DNA of 64,000 nucleotides, taken from contig NZ_FQXE01000005.1 in NCBI RefSeq assembly GCF_900129885.1, forward strand, positions 271,959 through 335,958, in the 5' to 3' direction. Below, piece by piece: positions 8,662 through 16,907 of the stretch. Position 1 is the stretch's first letter, and each line of letters starts with the position of its first letter. A program made the translations under genes and the position numbers. Source of the stretch: Pollutimonas bauzanensis (GTDB lineage: Bacteria > Pseudomonadota > Gammaproteobacteria > Burkholderiales > Burkholderiaceae_B). The notes under the pieces are model-generated. The model was not told the origin of the DNA, did no database searches, and was given only the letters and a program-made list of their open reading frames with translations.

Positions 8662-9957
8662 ATGAAACTGCCCGCCTATCCTGATGGAAAGCGGCTGGCG
8701 CCGATCGGCATGCTGCTGATCGGCCTGGGCCTTTCCGGCGCCGTGTCCGCCGCGGCGATAAATGTCGCGGCCGGCGCAGACCTGCAGCAGGCCATCGCCT
8801 CGGCCGCGCCCGGCGATGTGCTGCGGCTCGCTCCGGGCGATTATCCGGGCAATATCGTCGTCGACAAGCCGCTGGTCCTCGAAGGGCCGGCGGATCGTTC
8901 GGCGGCGATCATCGGCACCCGCCAGGGCCGTTCGCTCTGGATCCGGGCCGCCGATGTGACGGTGCGCAATATGACAGTAAAGAATTCCGGCCTGAGCCTC
9001 TCCGAGATGGACGCCGGGATTTTCCTCGACAAGACGGCCGACAAGGCCTTGATAGAAAACAACGACGTGCTCGACAACTCCGTGGGCGTGTATGTCTGGG
9101 GCCCCCACGACGCGCTGGTGCGCAACAACCGCATCGTTGGCAACACCGAATTGCGCGTGGCCGAGCGCGGCAACGGCGTCACGCTCTGGAACGCTCCCGG
9201 TTCGCGCATCATCGGCAATGATATTTCGATGGGCCGCGACGGCATATTCGTCAACACCAGCAAGCAGAACGTCTTCAGCGGCAATCGCTTCAGGCACCTG
9301 CGCTATGCGGTGCACTATATGTACACCAACGACAGCGAAGTCAGCGGCAATATATCCGAGGACAATGAAATCGCCTATGCGATCATGTATTCGCACGGGC
9401 TGCTGGTCAAGGACAATCTCTCCATCCGCAGCCGCGAGCAGGGCCTGATGCTCAATTACGCGAACAACTCGACCATCACCGGCAACGCCGTCATCGGCGG
9501 CGAAAAGTGCGTGTTCATCTACAACGCCAACCAGAACCGCTTCGAGGGCAATCATTTCGAGGACTGCGCCATCGGCATCCACTTCACCGCCGGCTCCGAA
9601 GGCAATGCCATGAGCAACAATGCCTTCGTGAACAACCGCAACCAGGTCAAGTATGTGGGCACGCGCTACCTCGACTGGTCCAGCGGCGGCCGGGGCAATT
9701 ACTGGAGCGACAATACCGCGTTCGACCTGGATGGCAACGGCATCGCCGACACCGCCTACAGGCCCAACGACATCATCGACCAGGTGATATGGCGCGCGCC
9801 CGCCGCGCGGGTTCTGCTCAACAGCCCCGCCGTGTCCATCGTGCGCTGGGCGCAGTCGCAATTCCCGGCCATACTGCCGGGCGGGGTCATAGACAGCGCC
9901 CCGCTCATGAGCGCGCCCGAGCCGCCCGCCCTCGAGAAATACAAGGAATTGCCATGA
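8662..9957 (+). CDS. nosD: NosD, periplasmic beta-helix copper-maturation protein
   Basis: 431 residues. A signal peptide covers about the first 30. The body is a right-handed beta-helix of CASH-type repeats (recurring NxIxGN turns such as RNNRIVGN, GNDISMGRDGIF, SGNRFRHL, ITGNAVIGG). NosD works with NosF and NosY to mature the CuZ centre of NosZ, and also passes copper on to NosZ. It starts 6 bp after nosZ, and its stop overlaps the nosF start in an ATGA, so translation is probably coupled. Confidence 0.95.
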   Translation: MKLPAYPDGKRLAPIGMLLIGLGLSGAVSAAAINVAAGADLQQAIASAAPGDVLRLAPGDYPGNIVVDKPLVLEGPADRSAAIIGTRQGRSLWIRAADVTVRNMTVKNSGLSLSEMDAGIFLDKTADKALIENNDVLDNSVGVYVWGPHDALVRNNRIVGNTELRVAERGNGVTLWNAPGSRIIGNDISMGRDGIFVNTSKQNVFSGNRFRHLRYAVHYMYTNDSEVSGNISEDNEIAYAIMYSHGLLVKDNLSIRSREQGLMLNYANNSTITGNAVIGGEKCVFIYNANQNRFEGNHFEDCAIGIHFTAGSEGNAMSNNAFVNNRNQVKYVGTRYLDWSSGGRGNYWSDNTAFDLDGNGIADTAYRPNDIIDQVIWRAPAARVLLNSPAVSIVRWAQSQFPAILPGGVIDSAPLMSAPEPPALEKYKELP

Positions 9958-10862
9958 CGACATTTCATGTGGCGCTATCGGGCGTCACGAAAGACTACGG
10001 CAAGCAGCGCGCCGTCGACGGGATAGACCTGAACCTGCGGCCCGGCGAATGCGTTGCCCTGGCCGGCCACAACGGGGCGGGAAAAAGCACGCTCATCAAG
10101 CTGATCCTGGGCCTGATCCGCCCCAGCAGCGGCCAGGTGCTGCTGCTGGGGCACGAAGCATCGGGCAGCGCGGCCGTGCGCATGCGCAACGATATCGGCT
10201 ACTTGCCGGAAACCGTGGCGCTGCATCCGTCCCTCACAGGCGCCGAGACGCTGGCGTTCTATGCCCGCCTCAAGCGCCAGCCGCTGGCCAACAATGCCGC
10301 CTTGCTCGCCCGCGTCGGCATATCACAGGCAGCCAAGCGCCGCGTGGGCGGCTACTCGAAGGGCATGCGGCAGCGCCTGGCCCTGGCCCAGGCTTTGCTG
10401 GGCGCGCCCAAAGTGCTGCTGTTCGACGAACCCACCACGGGGCTGGATCCCGCATCGCGCCTGCTGTTCTATGAAATCGTGCGCGAACTGCGCAACAATG
10501 GCTCTACGGTATTGCTGAGCACGCACGCATTGGCCGAACTCGACGGCCATACGGACCGCATCGTCGTCCTGAAAAACGGCAGCAAGATCGCCGATGGCTC
10601 GATGTCGCAGCTCAGGCATGTCGCCGATCTGCCCATACGCATCCGCCTGAGGCTCGCGGCCGGAGCATGGGCGCCGGGCGCATTGCCCGACGCCTGGCGC
10701 CGCGTCGATGAAACGCAATTCGAACTGGCCTGCTCCGAACGCGACAAGGTCGCCGCGATACGCGGCATCGGCGCCATAGGCCTGCCCATGGACGATATCG
10801 AAATCCATACTCCCAGCCTGGACGATATGTACGCCCACTTCCTTAGGCGAGAAGACGTATGA
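9954..10862 (+). CDS. nosF: NosF, ABC transporter ATPase for NosZ maturation
   Basis: 302 residues from the ATG overlapping the nosD stop. The longer frame upstream is a shadow of nosD. Walker A is GHNGAGKST at residues 38-46, the ABC signature is YSKGMRQRLA, and Walker B is LLFDEPTTGLDP. The H-loop is in LLSTHALAELDG. NosF powers the NosDFY complex that delivers a sulfur- or copper-related substrate for the CuZ cluster. The stop overlaps the nosY start by 4 bp. Confidence 0.96.
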   Translation: MTTFHVALSGVTKDYGKQRAVDGIDLNLRPGECVALAGHNGAGKSTLIKLILGLIRPSSGQVLLLGHEASGSAAVRMRNDIGYLPETVALHPSLTGAETLAFYARLKRQPLANNAALLARVGISQAAKRRVGGYSKGMRQRLALAQALLGAPKVLLFDEPTTGLDPASRLLFYEIVRELRNNGSTVLLSTHALAELDGHTDRIVVLKNGSKIADGSMSQLRHVADLPIRIRLRLAAGAWAPGALPDAWRRVDETQFELACSERDKVAAIRGIGAIGLPMDDIEIHTPSLDDMYAHFLRREDV

Positions 10863-11689
10863 ACGCTGTATTCATCATTGTTGGCAAGGAAATCCGCGAC
10901 GGTTTGCGCAACCGCTGGGTGCTTGCGACCGCCCTGCTTCTGGCCATGCTGGCCTTGTCGCTGGGCTTCCTGGGCAGTTCGCCCACCGGCGCCGTCAAGG
11001 TCGATCCGCTGACCGTCACCGTGGTCAGCCTGTCGAGCCTGTCGATTTTCCTGGTGCCGCTGATCGCCATGCTGCTGGCCTACGACGCCATTGTCGGCGA
11101 GATAGACCGCGGAACGATGGCCTTGCTGCTCAGCTATCCGGTATCGCGATGGCAGATCGTGGTGGGGAAATTCATTGGCCACCTGGCCGTCCTGGCCCTG
11201 GCGACGACGGTGGGCTATGGTTCGGCGGGCATAGCGCTGCAACTGGCTCACGGCGGTTCCGACGTCAGCGCCTGGCAGCCCTTTGCCTTCCTGATCCTTG
11301 CCAGCGTATTGCTGGGCGCAAGCTTCCTGGCCATGGGCTACATGATCAGCGCCGTGGTCCGCGAACGCGCCACCGCCGCCGGCATTGCCATAGGCGTGTG
11401 GCTGTTTTTCGTGGTGATCTACGACATGGCGCTGCTGGGCATTCTGGTCGCGGACGGCGGGCGCTTCCTGGACGCCCCGCTGCTGAACGCCATATTGCTG
11501 TTCAATCCCTCGGACGTCTACCGGCTGCTCAATCTGACGGGCTACGAGAATATTTCCATGTTCGCGGGAATGGCGGGCCTGAGCGGCCAGGCCAGTCTGA
11601 GCATGCCGGTGCTGATACTTGCGCAAGTGCTGTGGATAGCCCTGCCGTTTTCACTGGCCGCGGCCCTCTTCAAGCGGAGGCAGCTATGA
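10859..11689 (+). CDS. nosY: NosY, ABC-2 type permease for NosZ maturation
   Basis: 276 residues with six hydrophobic segments of the ABC-2 permease type (for example ALLLAMLALSLGFLG near residue 25, and further segments at about 60, 110, 150, 175 and 250). It is the membrane partner of NosF and docks NosD on its periplasmic side. The ATGA overlap with nosF and another with nosL show a tightly packed operon. Lengths of 270-280 residues are usual for NosY. Confidence 0.95.
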   Translation: MNAVFIIVGKEIRDGLRNRWVLATALLLAMLALSLGFLGSSPTGAVKVDPLTVTVVSLSSLSIFLVPLIAMLLAYDAIVGEIDRGTMALLLSYPVSRWQIVVGKFIGHLAVLALATTVGYGSAGIALQLAHGGSDVSAWQPFAFLILASVLLGASFLAMGYMISAVVRERATAAGIAIGVWLFFVVIYDMALLGILVADGGRFLDAPLLNAILLFNPSDVYRLLNLTGYENISMFAGMAGLSGQASLSMPVLILAQVLWIALPFSLAAALFKRRQL

Positions 11690-12252
11690 TGATGCGCCGC
11701 ATCGCCGGCATGGCGCTGGCTCTATCGATGCTGGCGGCTTGCGACAGCGGGGAAAAAATCGCCGCGGCGCCTGAGCCCCAGGAGGTCACCATAGCCGCGG
11801 TTGGCCATTATTGCGGCATGAACCTGATCGAACATGCCGGCCCCAAGGGCCAGATATTCATCAACGGCAGCGATCAGCCCGTGTGGTTCACCGCCATCAA
11901 GCAAGTGTTCGCCTACACATTGCTGCCCGAAGAGCCCAAGGGCATCCGCGCCATCTACGTGCACGACATGGGCAAGGCCCGCAATTGGGACCAGCCCGAA
12001 GCCGGCACATGGATGGACGCCAGACACGCCTACTACGTGATAGAAAGCCAGTTCATAGGCGGAATGGGCGCCGAAGACGCCCTGCCCTTCAGCGACGAAG
12101 CGCTGGCCCGGCAGTTCGCCGAAAAATACCATGGGCGCGTCGTCGGCTTTGCGGACATGCCGGAGGATTACATCCTGCATCACGACGATGCGGCGCAAGT
12201 CCCGCCCTCGGCCCCGGGTCCAAAGCCATTATCCGGAGAACCCTCGCAATGA
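11686..12252 (+). CDS. nosL: NosL, copper chaperone lipoprotein
   Basis: 188 residues. Three successive ATG codons open the gene, followed by a lipoprotein signal with lipobox LAAC (Cys at about residue 19). The mature part has the NosL motifs HYCGMNL and GPKGQIF with a downstream HDMGKA block. NosL binds Cu(I) and delivers it to the Nos apparatus in the outer periplasm. The Met and Cys of CGMN are candidate ligands. The start overlaps the nosY stop, and the stop overlaps the nosX start. Confidence 0.95.
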   Translation: MMMRRIAGMALALSMLAACDSGEKIAAAPEPQEVTIAAVGHYCGMNLIEHAGPKGQIFINGSDQPVWFTAIKQVFAYTLLPEEPKGIRAIYVHDMGKARNWDQPEAGTWMDARHAYYVIESQFIGGMGAEDALPFSDEALARQFAEKYHGRVVGFADMPEDYILHHDDAAQVPPSAPGPKPLSGEPSQ

Positions 12253-13262
12253 AATCCCTTCCCTCGCGCCGCCGCTTCATAGGCATTATCGCCGCGGCGT
12301 CCGGCCTGGCCATGGCGCCGGGCGCCCTGCGGCATGCCCTGGCATCCGTTTCGCCGCCCGCCCCCTCGGCCAGCTGGCGCGGCATAGCCTTGGGCGCCGA
12401 CGCGCAATTGCACATCTACCATTCCGACCCCGCGACGGCGCAGGCGCTGATAGCCCAGTCGCTGGCCGAAGTGCGCCGCCTGGAGAAAGTATTCAGCCTG
12501 TACCGCGAAGACAGCGCGCTTTTCGTGCTGAACCGCCAAGGCTACCTAGACAACCCGCCCGCCGACCTGCTGCGCCTGCTGAGCGAAAGCCAGTATTTCA
12601 GCGAACTGACCGGCGGCGCCTTCGACCCCACGGTGCAGCCCTTGTGGAATCTGTACGCCGGGCACTTTTCCAGGGCCGATGCCGATCCGGACGGCCCGGG
12701 CGGGGCGGCCATAGCGCGGGCGCTGGCGCTGGTGGGCCATGACGGGCTGGCCCTGGACCCGGCGCAAATCCGCTACCGGCGAGCCGGCATGGGCCTGACC
12801 CTGAATGGCATCGCCCAAGGCTATATCACCGACCGCGTCGCACAGCTATTGCACAATGCCGGACTGGACCGCGCGCTGGTCGACATGGGCGAGATCCGGG
12901 GCCTGGACAGCCGGGCAGCCGGCGCGCCATGGCGCGTGGGCCTGGCCGACCCCGAGCATCCGGAGCGGACCTTCGAAACCGTCGAGTTGCGCAACCAGGC
13001 CCTGGCTACTTCGGGCGGCTATGGCACGACGCTGGACGCCGCCGGCCGCTTTACGCATATCTTCGATCCCAAGACGGGCCTGGACCAGCCGCGCTACCGC
13101 AGCGTTTCCGTCATGGCGCAGCAAGCCACGGCGGCCGACGCGCTGTCCACCGCGTTTTCCACCATGACGCTGGCGCAGGCCGCGCCGGTGATCAAAAAGC
13201 TGGGCGTCCAGGCCTGGTTCGTTCTGCCGGACGGGTCCAGGAAGGTGCTGGGCGGAGCCTAG
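12249..13262 (+). CDS. nosX: NosX, ApbE-family FAD:protein FMN transferase
   Basis: 337 residues beginning with a Tat-like signal (SRRRFIG at about residues 6-12, hydrophobic stretch, Ala-rich cleavage region). The rest is an ApbE domain with LEKVFSLYREDS, GGAFDPTVQPLW, LTLNGIAQGYITDRV and the Asp/Thr-containing metal/FAD region AADALSTAFSTM. ApbE proteins attach FMN covalently to Thr in an SGAT-type motif. NosR in this operon has exactly that motif, so NosX is the likely flavinyl transferase for NosR. It is the last gene of the operon, and its stop codon lies in the left arm of a hairpin. Confidence 0.95.
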   Translation: MKSLPSRRRFIGIIAAASGLAMAPGALRHALASVSPPAPSASWRGIALGADAQLHIYHSDPATAQALIAQSLAEVRRLEKVFSLYREDSALFVLNRQGYLDNPPADLLRLLSESQYFSELTGGAFDPTVQPLWNLYAGHFSRADADPDGPGGAAIARALALVGHDGLALDPAQIRYRRAGMGLTLNGIAQGYITDRVAQLLHNAGLDRALVDMGEIRGLDSRAAGAPWRVGLADPEHPERTFETVELRNQALATSGGYGTTLDAAGRFTHIFDPKTGLDQPRYRSVSVMAQQATAADALSTAFSTMTLAQAAPVIKKLGVQAWFVLPDGSRKVLGGA

Positions 13263-13304
13263 TGTTCTGTTTGGCGAGTATTCGGATTAGCCAAACAGGA
13301 CACT
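13261..13304. terminator. Bidirectional terminator between nosX and porin
   Basis: Two 15-base arms (13261-13275, AGTGTTCTGTTTGGC; 13290-13304, GCCAAACAGGACACT) pair with one G-T wobble around a 14-base loop. The arms overlap the stop codons of the convergent nosX and porin genes. No long T-run follows on either side, so strength is uncertain, but position and symmetry fit a shared terminator. Confidence 0.75.
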
Positions 13305-14403
13305 AAAAGCTGTGGTTGATGCCGGCCATGTAGCGCGTGGTCGTGCCCTGCCCCTGCACTAACTGGTCATCCAGGGAATAGCGCCGCGCCAGGCCGGCCA
13401 TGGCGTAAAGATTGGTGCGCGGCGACAGGCTATGGACATAGCCCAGGGTCGCCACCTGGCCGCTCCTGGCCTTTGCGCCGTCCGCCCATGACCAGTCGGG
13501 CTTGACCAGGGACCACTGCGCCACCACCGTGCCCTTGCCGCCGACCGGCACGGCCACGCCCAGCAGATACGCATCGAGATGGCCGCCATAGGCGAACTCG
13601 GCCGCGCCCAGCCCCAGGCCCAGTTCGGACGGGTCGCCGCCGTTCAGGCCGGCGTAGCCGTTCTTCTGGCGGCTCCAGGCGATGGATACCTTGGCCACCT
13701 CGAAATCATAGGACGCGCCCAACTGCCACGCCTGCGGGTCGCGCGCGCCTTCCAGCCCGGAGTTCTTCAGCAGCGTCTTGTCCCAGGTCGCCGCCAGCAG
13801 CAGCGGGCCCTGCTCGTAGAGCACCCCGGCGCTGTAGGAGGGCAATTTGCTGCCATTGAGCTGGTCGCCGGCCACGTCGAAGCTATAGCCTAGCCCCAGG
13901 CGCAGCCCGCCCCACGAAGGCGAGAAATAATTGACGGCATTGTCGACCGAATGATTGTCCGAAGCCCTGAAGGTGGCGCCCATGCCCATGTCCTTCCACG
14001 AAGCCACTTCCAGCTCGCCGCCGAGCTCCTGCGCCACGGTGTGCTGCCGGCCAAGGCGCAGCTCGCCGTAGCTTTCGTTGGCCAATCCCACCCAGGCCGC
14101 GTTGTCGAACAGGCGGTCCTCATCGTTATAGTTTCCCGTCGAGCCGTCGAACATCGTCTCGAGCTGGAACGTGGCCGACCATCCGCCGGGCAGCCCTTCC
14201 TGGCCCTTGAGCCCCAGCAGCGTATCGCTCAGACCGCCGGAGATAGTCCCGGTTTTCTTCTGCCTGTCGCCGTCCGGGCCACGGACGTGGGTCGAGCCCA
14301 TGCCCATATCGACCAGGCCGTATAAGGCCACACTGGATTCCGCGGCGGCTGCGCCGCCGGACATGGCGATCGGGAGGATCGCCCATAAGAGCTTGGCATT
14401 CAT
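13303..14403 (-). CDS. Outer-membrane general porin (Bordetella/Burkholderia type)
   Basis: 366 residues with a signal peptide ending near GGAAAAE. The mature start SSVALYGLVDMGMG is the classic first strand of betaproteobacterial trimeric porins, and the protein ends in HSF with the C-terminal Phe needed for BAM recognition. Alternating amphipathic strands and a loop 3-like segment (DRLFDNAAWVGLANESYGEL) fit a 16-strand barrel. Length is normal. It is convergent with nosX. The 161-bp region upstream (14404-14564) presumably holds its promoter. Confidence 0.92.
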   Translation of the reverse strand: MNAKLLWAILPIAMSGGAAAAESSVALYGLVDMGMGSTHVRGPDGDRQKKTGTISGGLSDTLLGLKGQEGLPGGWSATFQLETMFDGSTGNYNDEDRLFDNAAWVGLANESYGELRLGRQHTVAQELGGELEVASWKDMGMGATFRASDNHSVDNAVNYFSPSWGGLRLGLGYSFDVAGDQLNGSKLPSYSAGVLYEQGPLLLAATWDKTLLKNSGLEGARDPQAWQLGASYDFEVAKVSIAWSRQKNGYAGLNGGDPSELGLGLGAAEFAYGGHLDAYLLGVAVPVGGKGTVVAQWSLVKPDWSWADGAKARSGQVATLGYVHSLSPRTNLYAMAGLARRYSLDDQLVQGQGTTTRYMAGINHSF

Positions 14404-14564
14404 GTCTTTCCCTTCCCGCTGTGAAAGGCGCTGATGACGTCGGAGAAATAAAGAGAAATAACAATCGTTCTCGATATTTTGATGATATTGACGCCTGGCT
14501 AACGGGAAACTGAATACTGGATTGAATGCCGGAATATCTGGAGATCTGTTGATCTAGATCGAAA

Positions 14565-14999
14565 TCAGTCGTCGTCCCGCAGCCTGATTTCGGTTCTGGA
14601 GGCGGTGTCCATCGACATGATGGCATCGGAGCCATTTTCTTTGCCGAGCCGCTCGAACTCCTTTCTCAGGCGCGCCAGGTCCGCGTCGCTCAGCGCATCC
14701 AGATTGACCATTTCGGTGCGCGCGCCCTGCACCGCGCAGAGCAGTTCGTCCAGCTTGAGCTGGACGCTGACCGCTTCGCGGTTCTGGGTGTTCTGGATCA
14801 GGAACACCATGAGGAAAGTAATGATGGTGGTGCCGGTGTTGATCACCAGTTGCCAGGTGTCCGAAAACCCGAATAGCGGGCCGGTCACCGCCCATACAAC
14901 GACCAGGCCTATGGCGGTCATGAACGACCAGGAGGTGCCGACGATATTGGATATACGTTCGGCCAGTGCGCGAAATGTTTCTTCCATGACAGCATCCAT
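14565..14999 (-). CDS. Low-affinity iron permease family membrane protein
   Basis: 144 residues from the ATG at 14999, which has CCGGAG about ten bases upstream. An ATG at 14987 is also possible, and the in-frame extension upstream is not conserved-looking. Two hydrophobic helices (about residues 20-40 and 50-68) flank GPLFGFSDTWQLVINTGTTI, and the following FLIQNTQNREAVSVQLKLDE is the hallmark of Pfam's low-affinity iron permease family. The real substrate of bacterial members is not established, so the name is a family label. The gene is alone between the porin promoter and a divergent SQR gene. Confidence 0.8.
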   Translation of the reverse strand: MDAVMEETFRALAERISNIVGTSWSFMTAIGLVVVWAVTGPLFGFSDTWQLVINTGTTIITFLMVFLIQNTQNREAVSVQLKLDELLCAVQGARTEMVNLDALSDADLARLRKEFERLGKENGSDAIMSMDTASRTEIRLRDDD

Positions 15000-15276
15000 C
15001 GAAAAAAGCTCCGGCGGCAAGAAAAGCCGCTTGTTATTGTGATGGTACAGAGCGTCGGGTCGCGCGAGCCATTGAATTGTAGTGCCTGCGCCTGCAATGG
15101 ACTGCAAGACTTTGTGTATTCGGTAAGCAAGTACCTCTGAAAAAGTAATAACCAAATATCCAGTTAATCGTTCTGTATATATAAGGTCATCCTTAAAATA
15201 GCTAAAACCAATCGGTTCGATAGCGTTTTTTTATAAGGCAGCGCCTTTTCATCACCACGGATTCCGACTACACAGA

Positions 15277-16539
15277 ATGAGCACACCATACGCAGTTGCC
15301 GCCAAACATACCGTCGTCATCATAGGGGCCGGCACCGGCGGCGCTGCCGTGGCGGCCCGCCTGCGCCGCGCCAAGCCGGACCTGGACATCGCCATCATCG
15401 ATCCGTCGCCATTCCATTACTACCAGCCTGCCTGGACCCTGGTGGGCGGCGGGCAATACGCCGTCGCCCGCACGCGCCGTCCCACCAAGGCCGTCCTGCC
15501 GGCCAATGTCGCCTATTTTCAAGACCACGTGACCTCATTCGATCCGGACCGCAACCAGCTCGCGCTGGGTGGCGGAAACCGCCTGGGCTACGATTTCCTG
15601 GTGGTGGCCGCGGGCATACAGCTGAACTGGGATGCCATTGAAGGCCTATCCGAGGCCCTGGGGAAAAACGGCGTCAGCAGCAACTACCGCTATGACCTGG
15701 CGCCCTACACCTGGGACTGCATACAGAAGCTGCGTGGCGGCGTGGCGCTGTTCACCCAGCCTCCCGGCCAGATCAAATGCGCCGGCGCGCCCCAGAAAGC
15801 GCTGTATCTCGCCGCCGATTTCCTCAGGAAGCGCAAGATCCAGGCCGATCTCAGGTTCTACACGGCGGCCGGCGCCATGTTCGGCGTGCCGTTCTACTCG
15901 AAGGCGCTGGACAAAGTCATCGCCTCGTATGGCGCGCAGGCGCAGCTGGGGCGCAATCTGGTGGCGGTCAACGGGCCGTCCAAGACCGCCGTTTTCGAAA
16001 CCGTGGTCGATGGCCAGAAGCAGCGCGAAGAAGTGGCTTTCGACTTCCTGCACGCGGTGCCGCCGCAAAGCGCGCCCGACTTCATCCGCAACAGCCCGCT
16101 GGCCGACGCCGCCGGCTGGCTGGATGTCGACAAGTCCACCCTGCAGCATGTGCGCTATCCGAATATTTTCGGCCTGGGCGACTGCACCTCGACGCCCAAC
16201 AGCAAAACGGCGGCGGCGGTAAAAAGCCAGGTGCCGGTGCTCGCCGGCAATTTGCTGCAGGCCCTGGGCGGCCGCCAGGCCACGGCGCAGTACGACGGCT
16301 ATGCCGCCTGCCCGCTAACGACCTCCGCCGGCAAGGTTTTATTGGCCGAATTCTGCTACGGCGGCGTCGTCTCGCCCAGCCTGCCACTGGACCCGCGGGT
16401 GCCGCGGCGTTTCTATTGGTGGCTGAAAAAATCCTTCCTGCCGTTTTTCTACTGGAATGTGCTGATCAAGGGCAGGAACCTGGCGAGCACGCACAAAAAG
16501 CGCGATTTCCCCGAGCAGCTTCCCGCCATCCGGCCGTAG
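15277..16539 (+). CDS. sqr: Sulfide:quinone oxidoreductase (type II-like)
   Basis: 420 residues. It oxidises sulfide to zero-valent sulfur and passes electrons to quinone. An N-terminal FAD-binding GxGxxG (VVIIGAGTGGAAVAARL) is followed by the HYYQPAWTLVGGG block, a second Rossmann region around GQIKCAGAPQK with the conserved Cys, and a GLGDCTSTPNSKTAAAV motif near the C-terminal third. A WWLKKSFLPFFYWNVLIKG tail fits the membrane-binding helices of SQR. The CAGAPQK block and overall length point to the mitochondrial-like type II. The 277-bp region before it contains an AT-rich TATATATAAGG stretch that could serve as promoter, and no obvious Shine-Dalgarno is seen. No persulfide dioxygenase gene lies nearby. 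Confidence 0.9.
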   Translation: MSTPYAVAAKHTVVIIGAGTGGAAVAARLRRAKPDLDIAIIDPSPFHYYQPAWTLVGGGQYAVARTRRPTKAVLPANVAYFQDHVTSFDPDRNQLALGGGNRLGYDFLVVAAGIQLNWDAIEGLSEALGKNGVSSNYRYDLAPYTWDCIQKLRGGVALFTQPPGQIKCAGAPQKALYLAADFLRKRKIQADLRFYTAAGAMFGVPFYSKALDKVIASYGAQAQLGRNLVAVNGPSKTAVFETVVDGQKQREEVAFDFLHAVPPQSAPDFIRNSPLADAAGWLDVDKSTLQHVRYPNIFGLGDCTSTPNSKTAAAVKSQVPVLAGNLLQALGGRQATAQYDGYAACPLTTSAGKVLLAEFCYGGVVSPSLPLDPRVPRRFYWWLKKSFLPFFYWNVLIKGRNLASTHKKRDFPEQLPAIRP

Positions 16540-16541
16540 GC

Positions 16542-16907
16542 CTAAGGCTGCTTCACGGTGATTTCTATGCTTTGATAAAAGGCCGCGAGGTTTTCGATGT
16601 CGCTGTCCGACAGGCCGGACACCATCAGCGACATCATTTCATTTTTGCGGGCGCCCGATTTGAAGTCCTGCAGGGCCTTGACCAGGTATATTTCATTCTG
16701 GCCGGCCAGGTTGGGCGCTTCGGGCAGGGTCGCCATCCCGTTCGCGCCGTGGCATGTGGCGCATTGCACGGCCTTGGCGCGGCCCGCGGCCACATCGGCC
16801 GCCGCCGCGGGAGCCGCCAGCGGCATCGAAACGCCCAGGCAAAGGGCGCCCGCCATCAGCGCCCCCGCCCTGCCCTGCCTGGCCGCGCCGCGGCTATTTG
16901 CCCGCAT
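16542..16907 (-). CDS. Periplasmic monohaem cytochrome c (class I)
   Basis: 121 residues from the ATG at 16907, which overlaps the preceding dehydrogenase by 14 bp. A longer frame upstream is part of that gene. A signal peptide (about 1-37) precedes a haem motif CATCH and a distal Met region (KNEMMSLMVSGLSDSDIENL). Such small cytochromes accept electrons from a partner enzyme and feed the oxidase chain. The overlap with a PQQ-type dehydrogenase makes it the likely electron acceptor for that enzyme. The length matches cytochrome c553-type proteins. Confidence 0.92.
   Translation of the reverse strand: MRANSRGAARQGRAGALMAGALCLGVSMPLAAPAAAADVAAGRAKAVQCATCHGANGMATLPEAPNLAGQNEIYLVKALQDFKSGARKNEMMSLMVSGLSDSDIENLAAFYQSIEITVKQP

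Noticed and set aside
7183-9963. A 926-codon open frame antisense to nosZ and nosD
   Set aside because: It lies wholly opposite two well-supported genes, has repetitive Val/Asp/Ala composition typical of antisense frames in GC-rich DNA, and shows no family motif.
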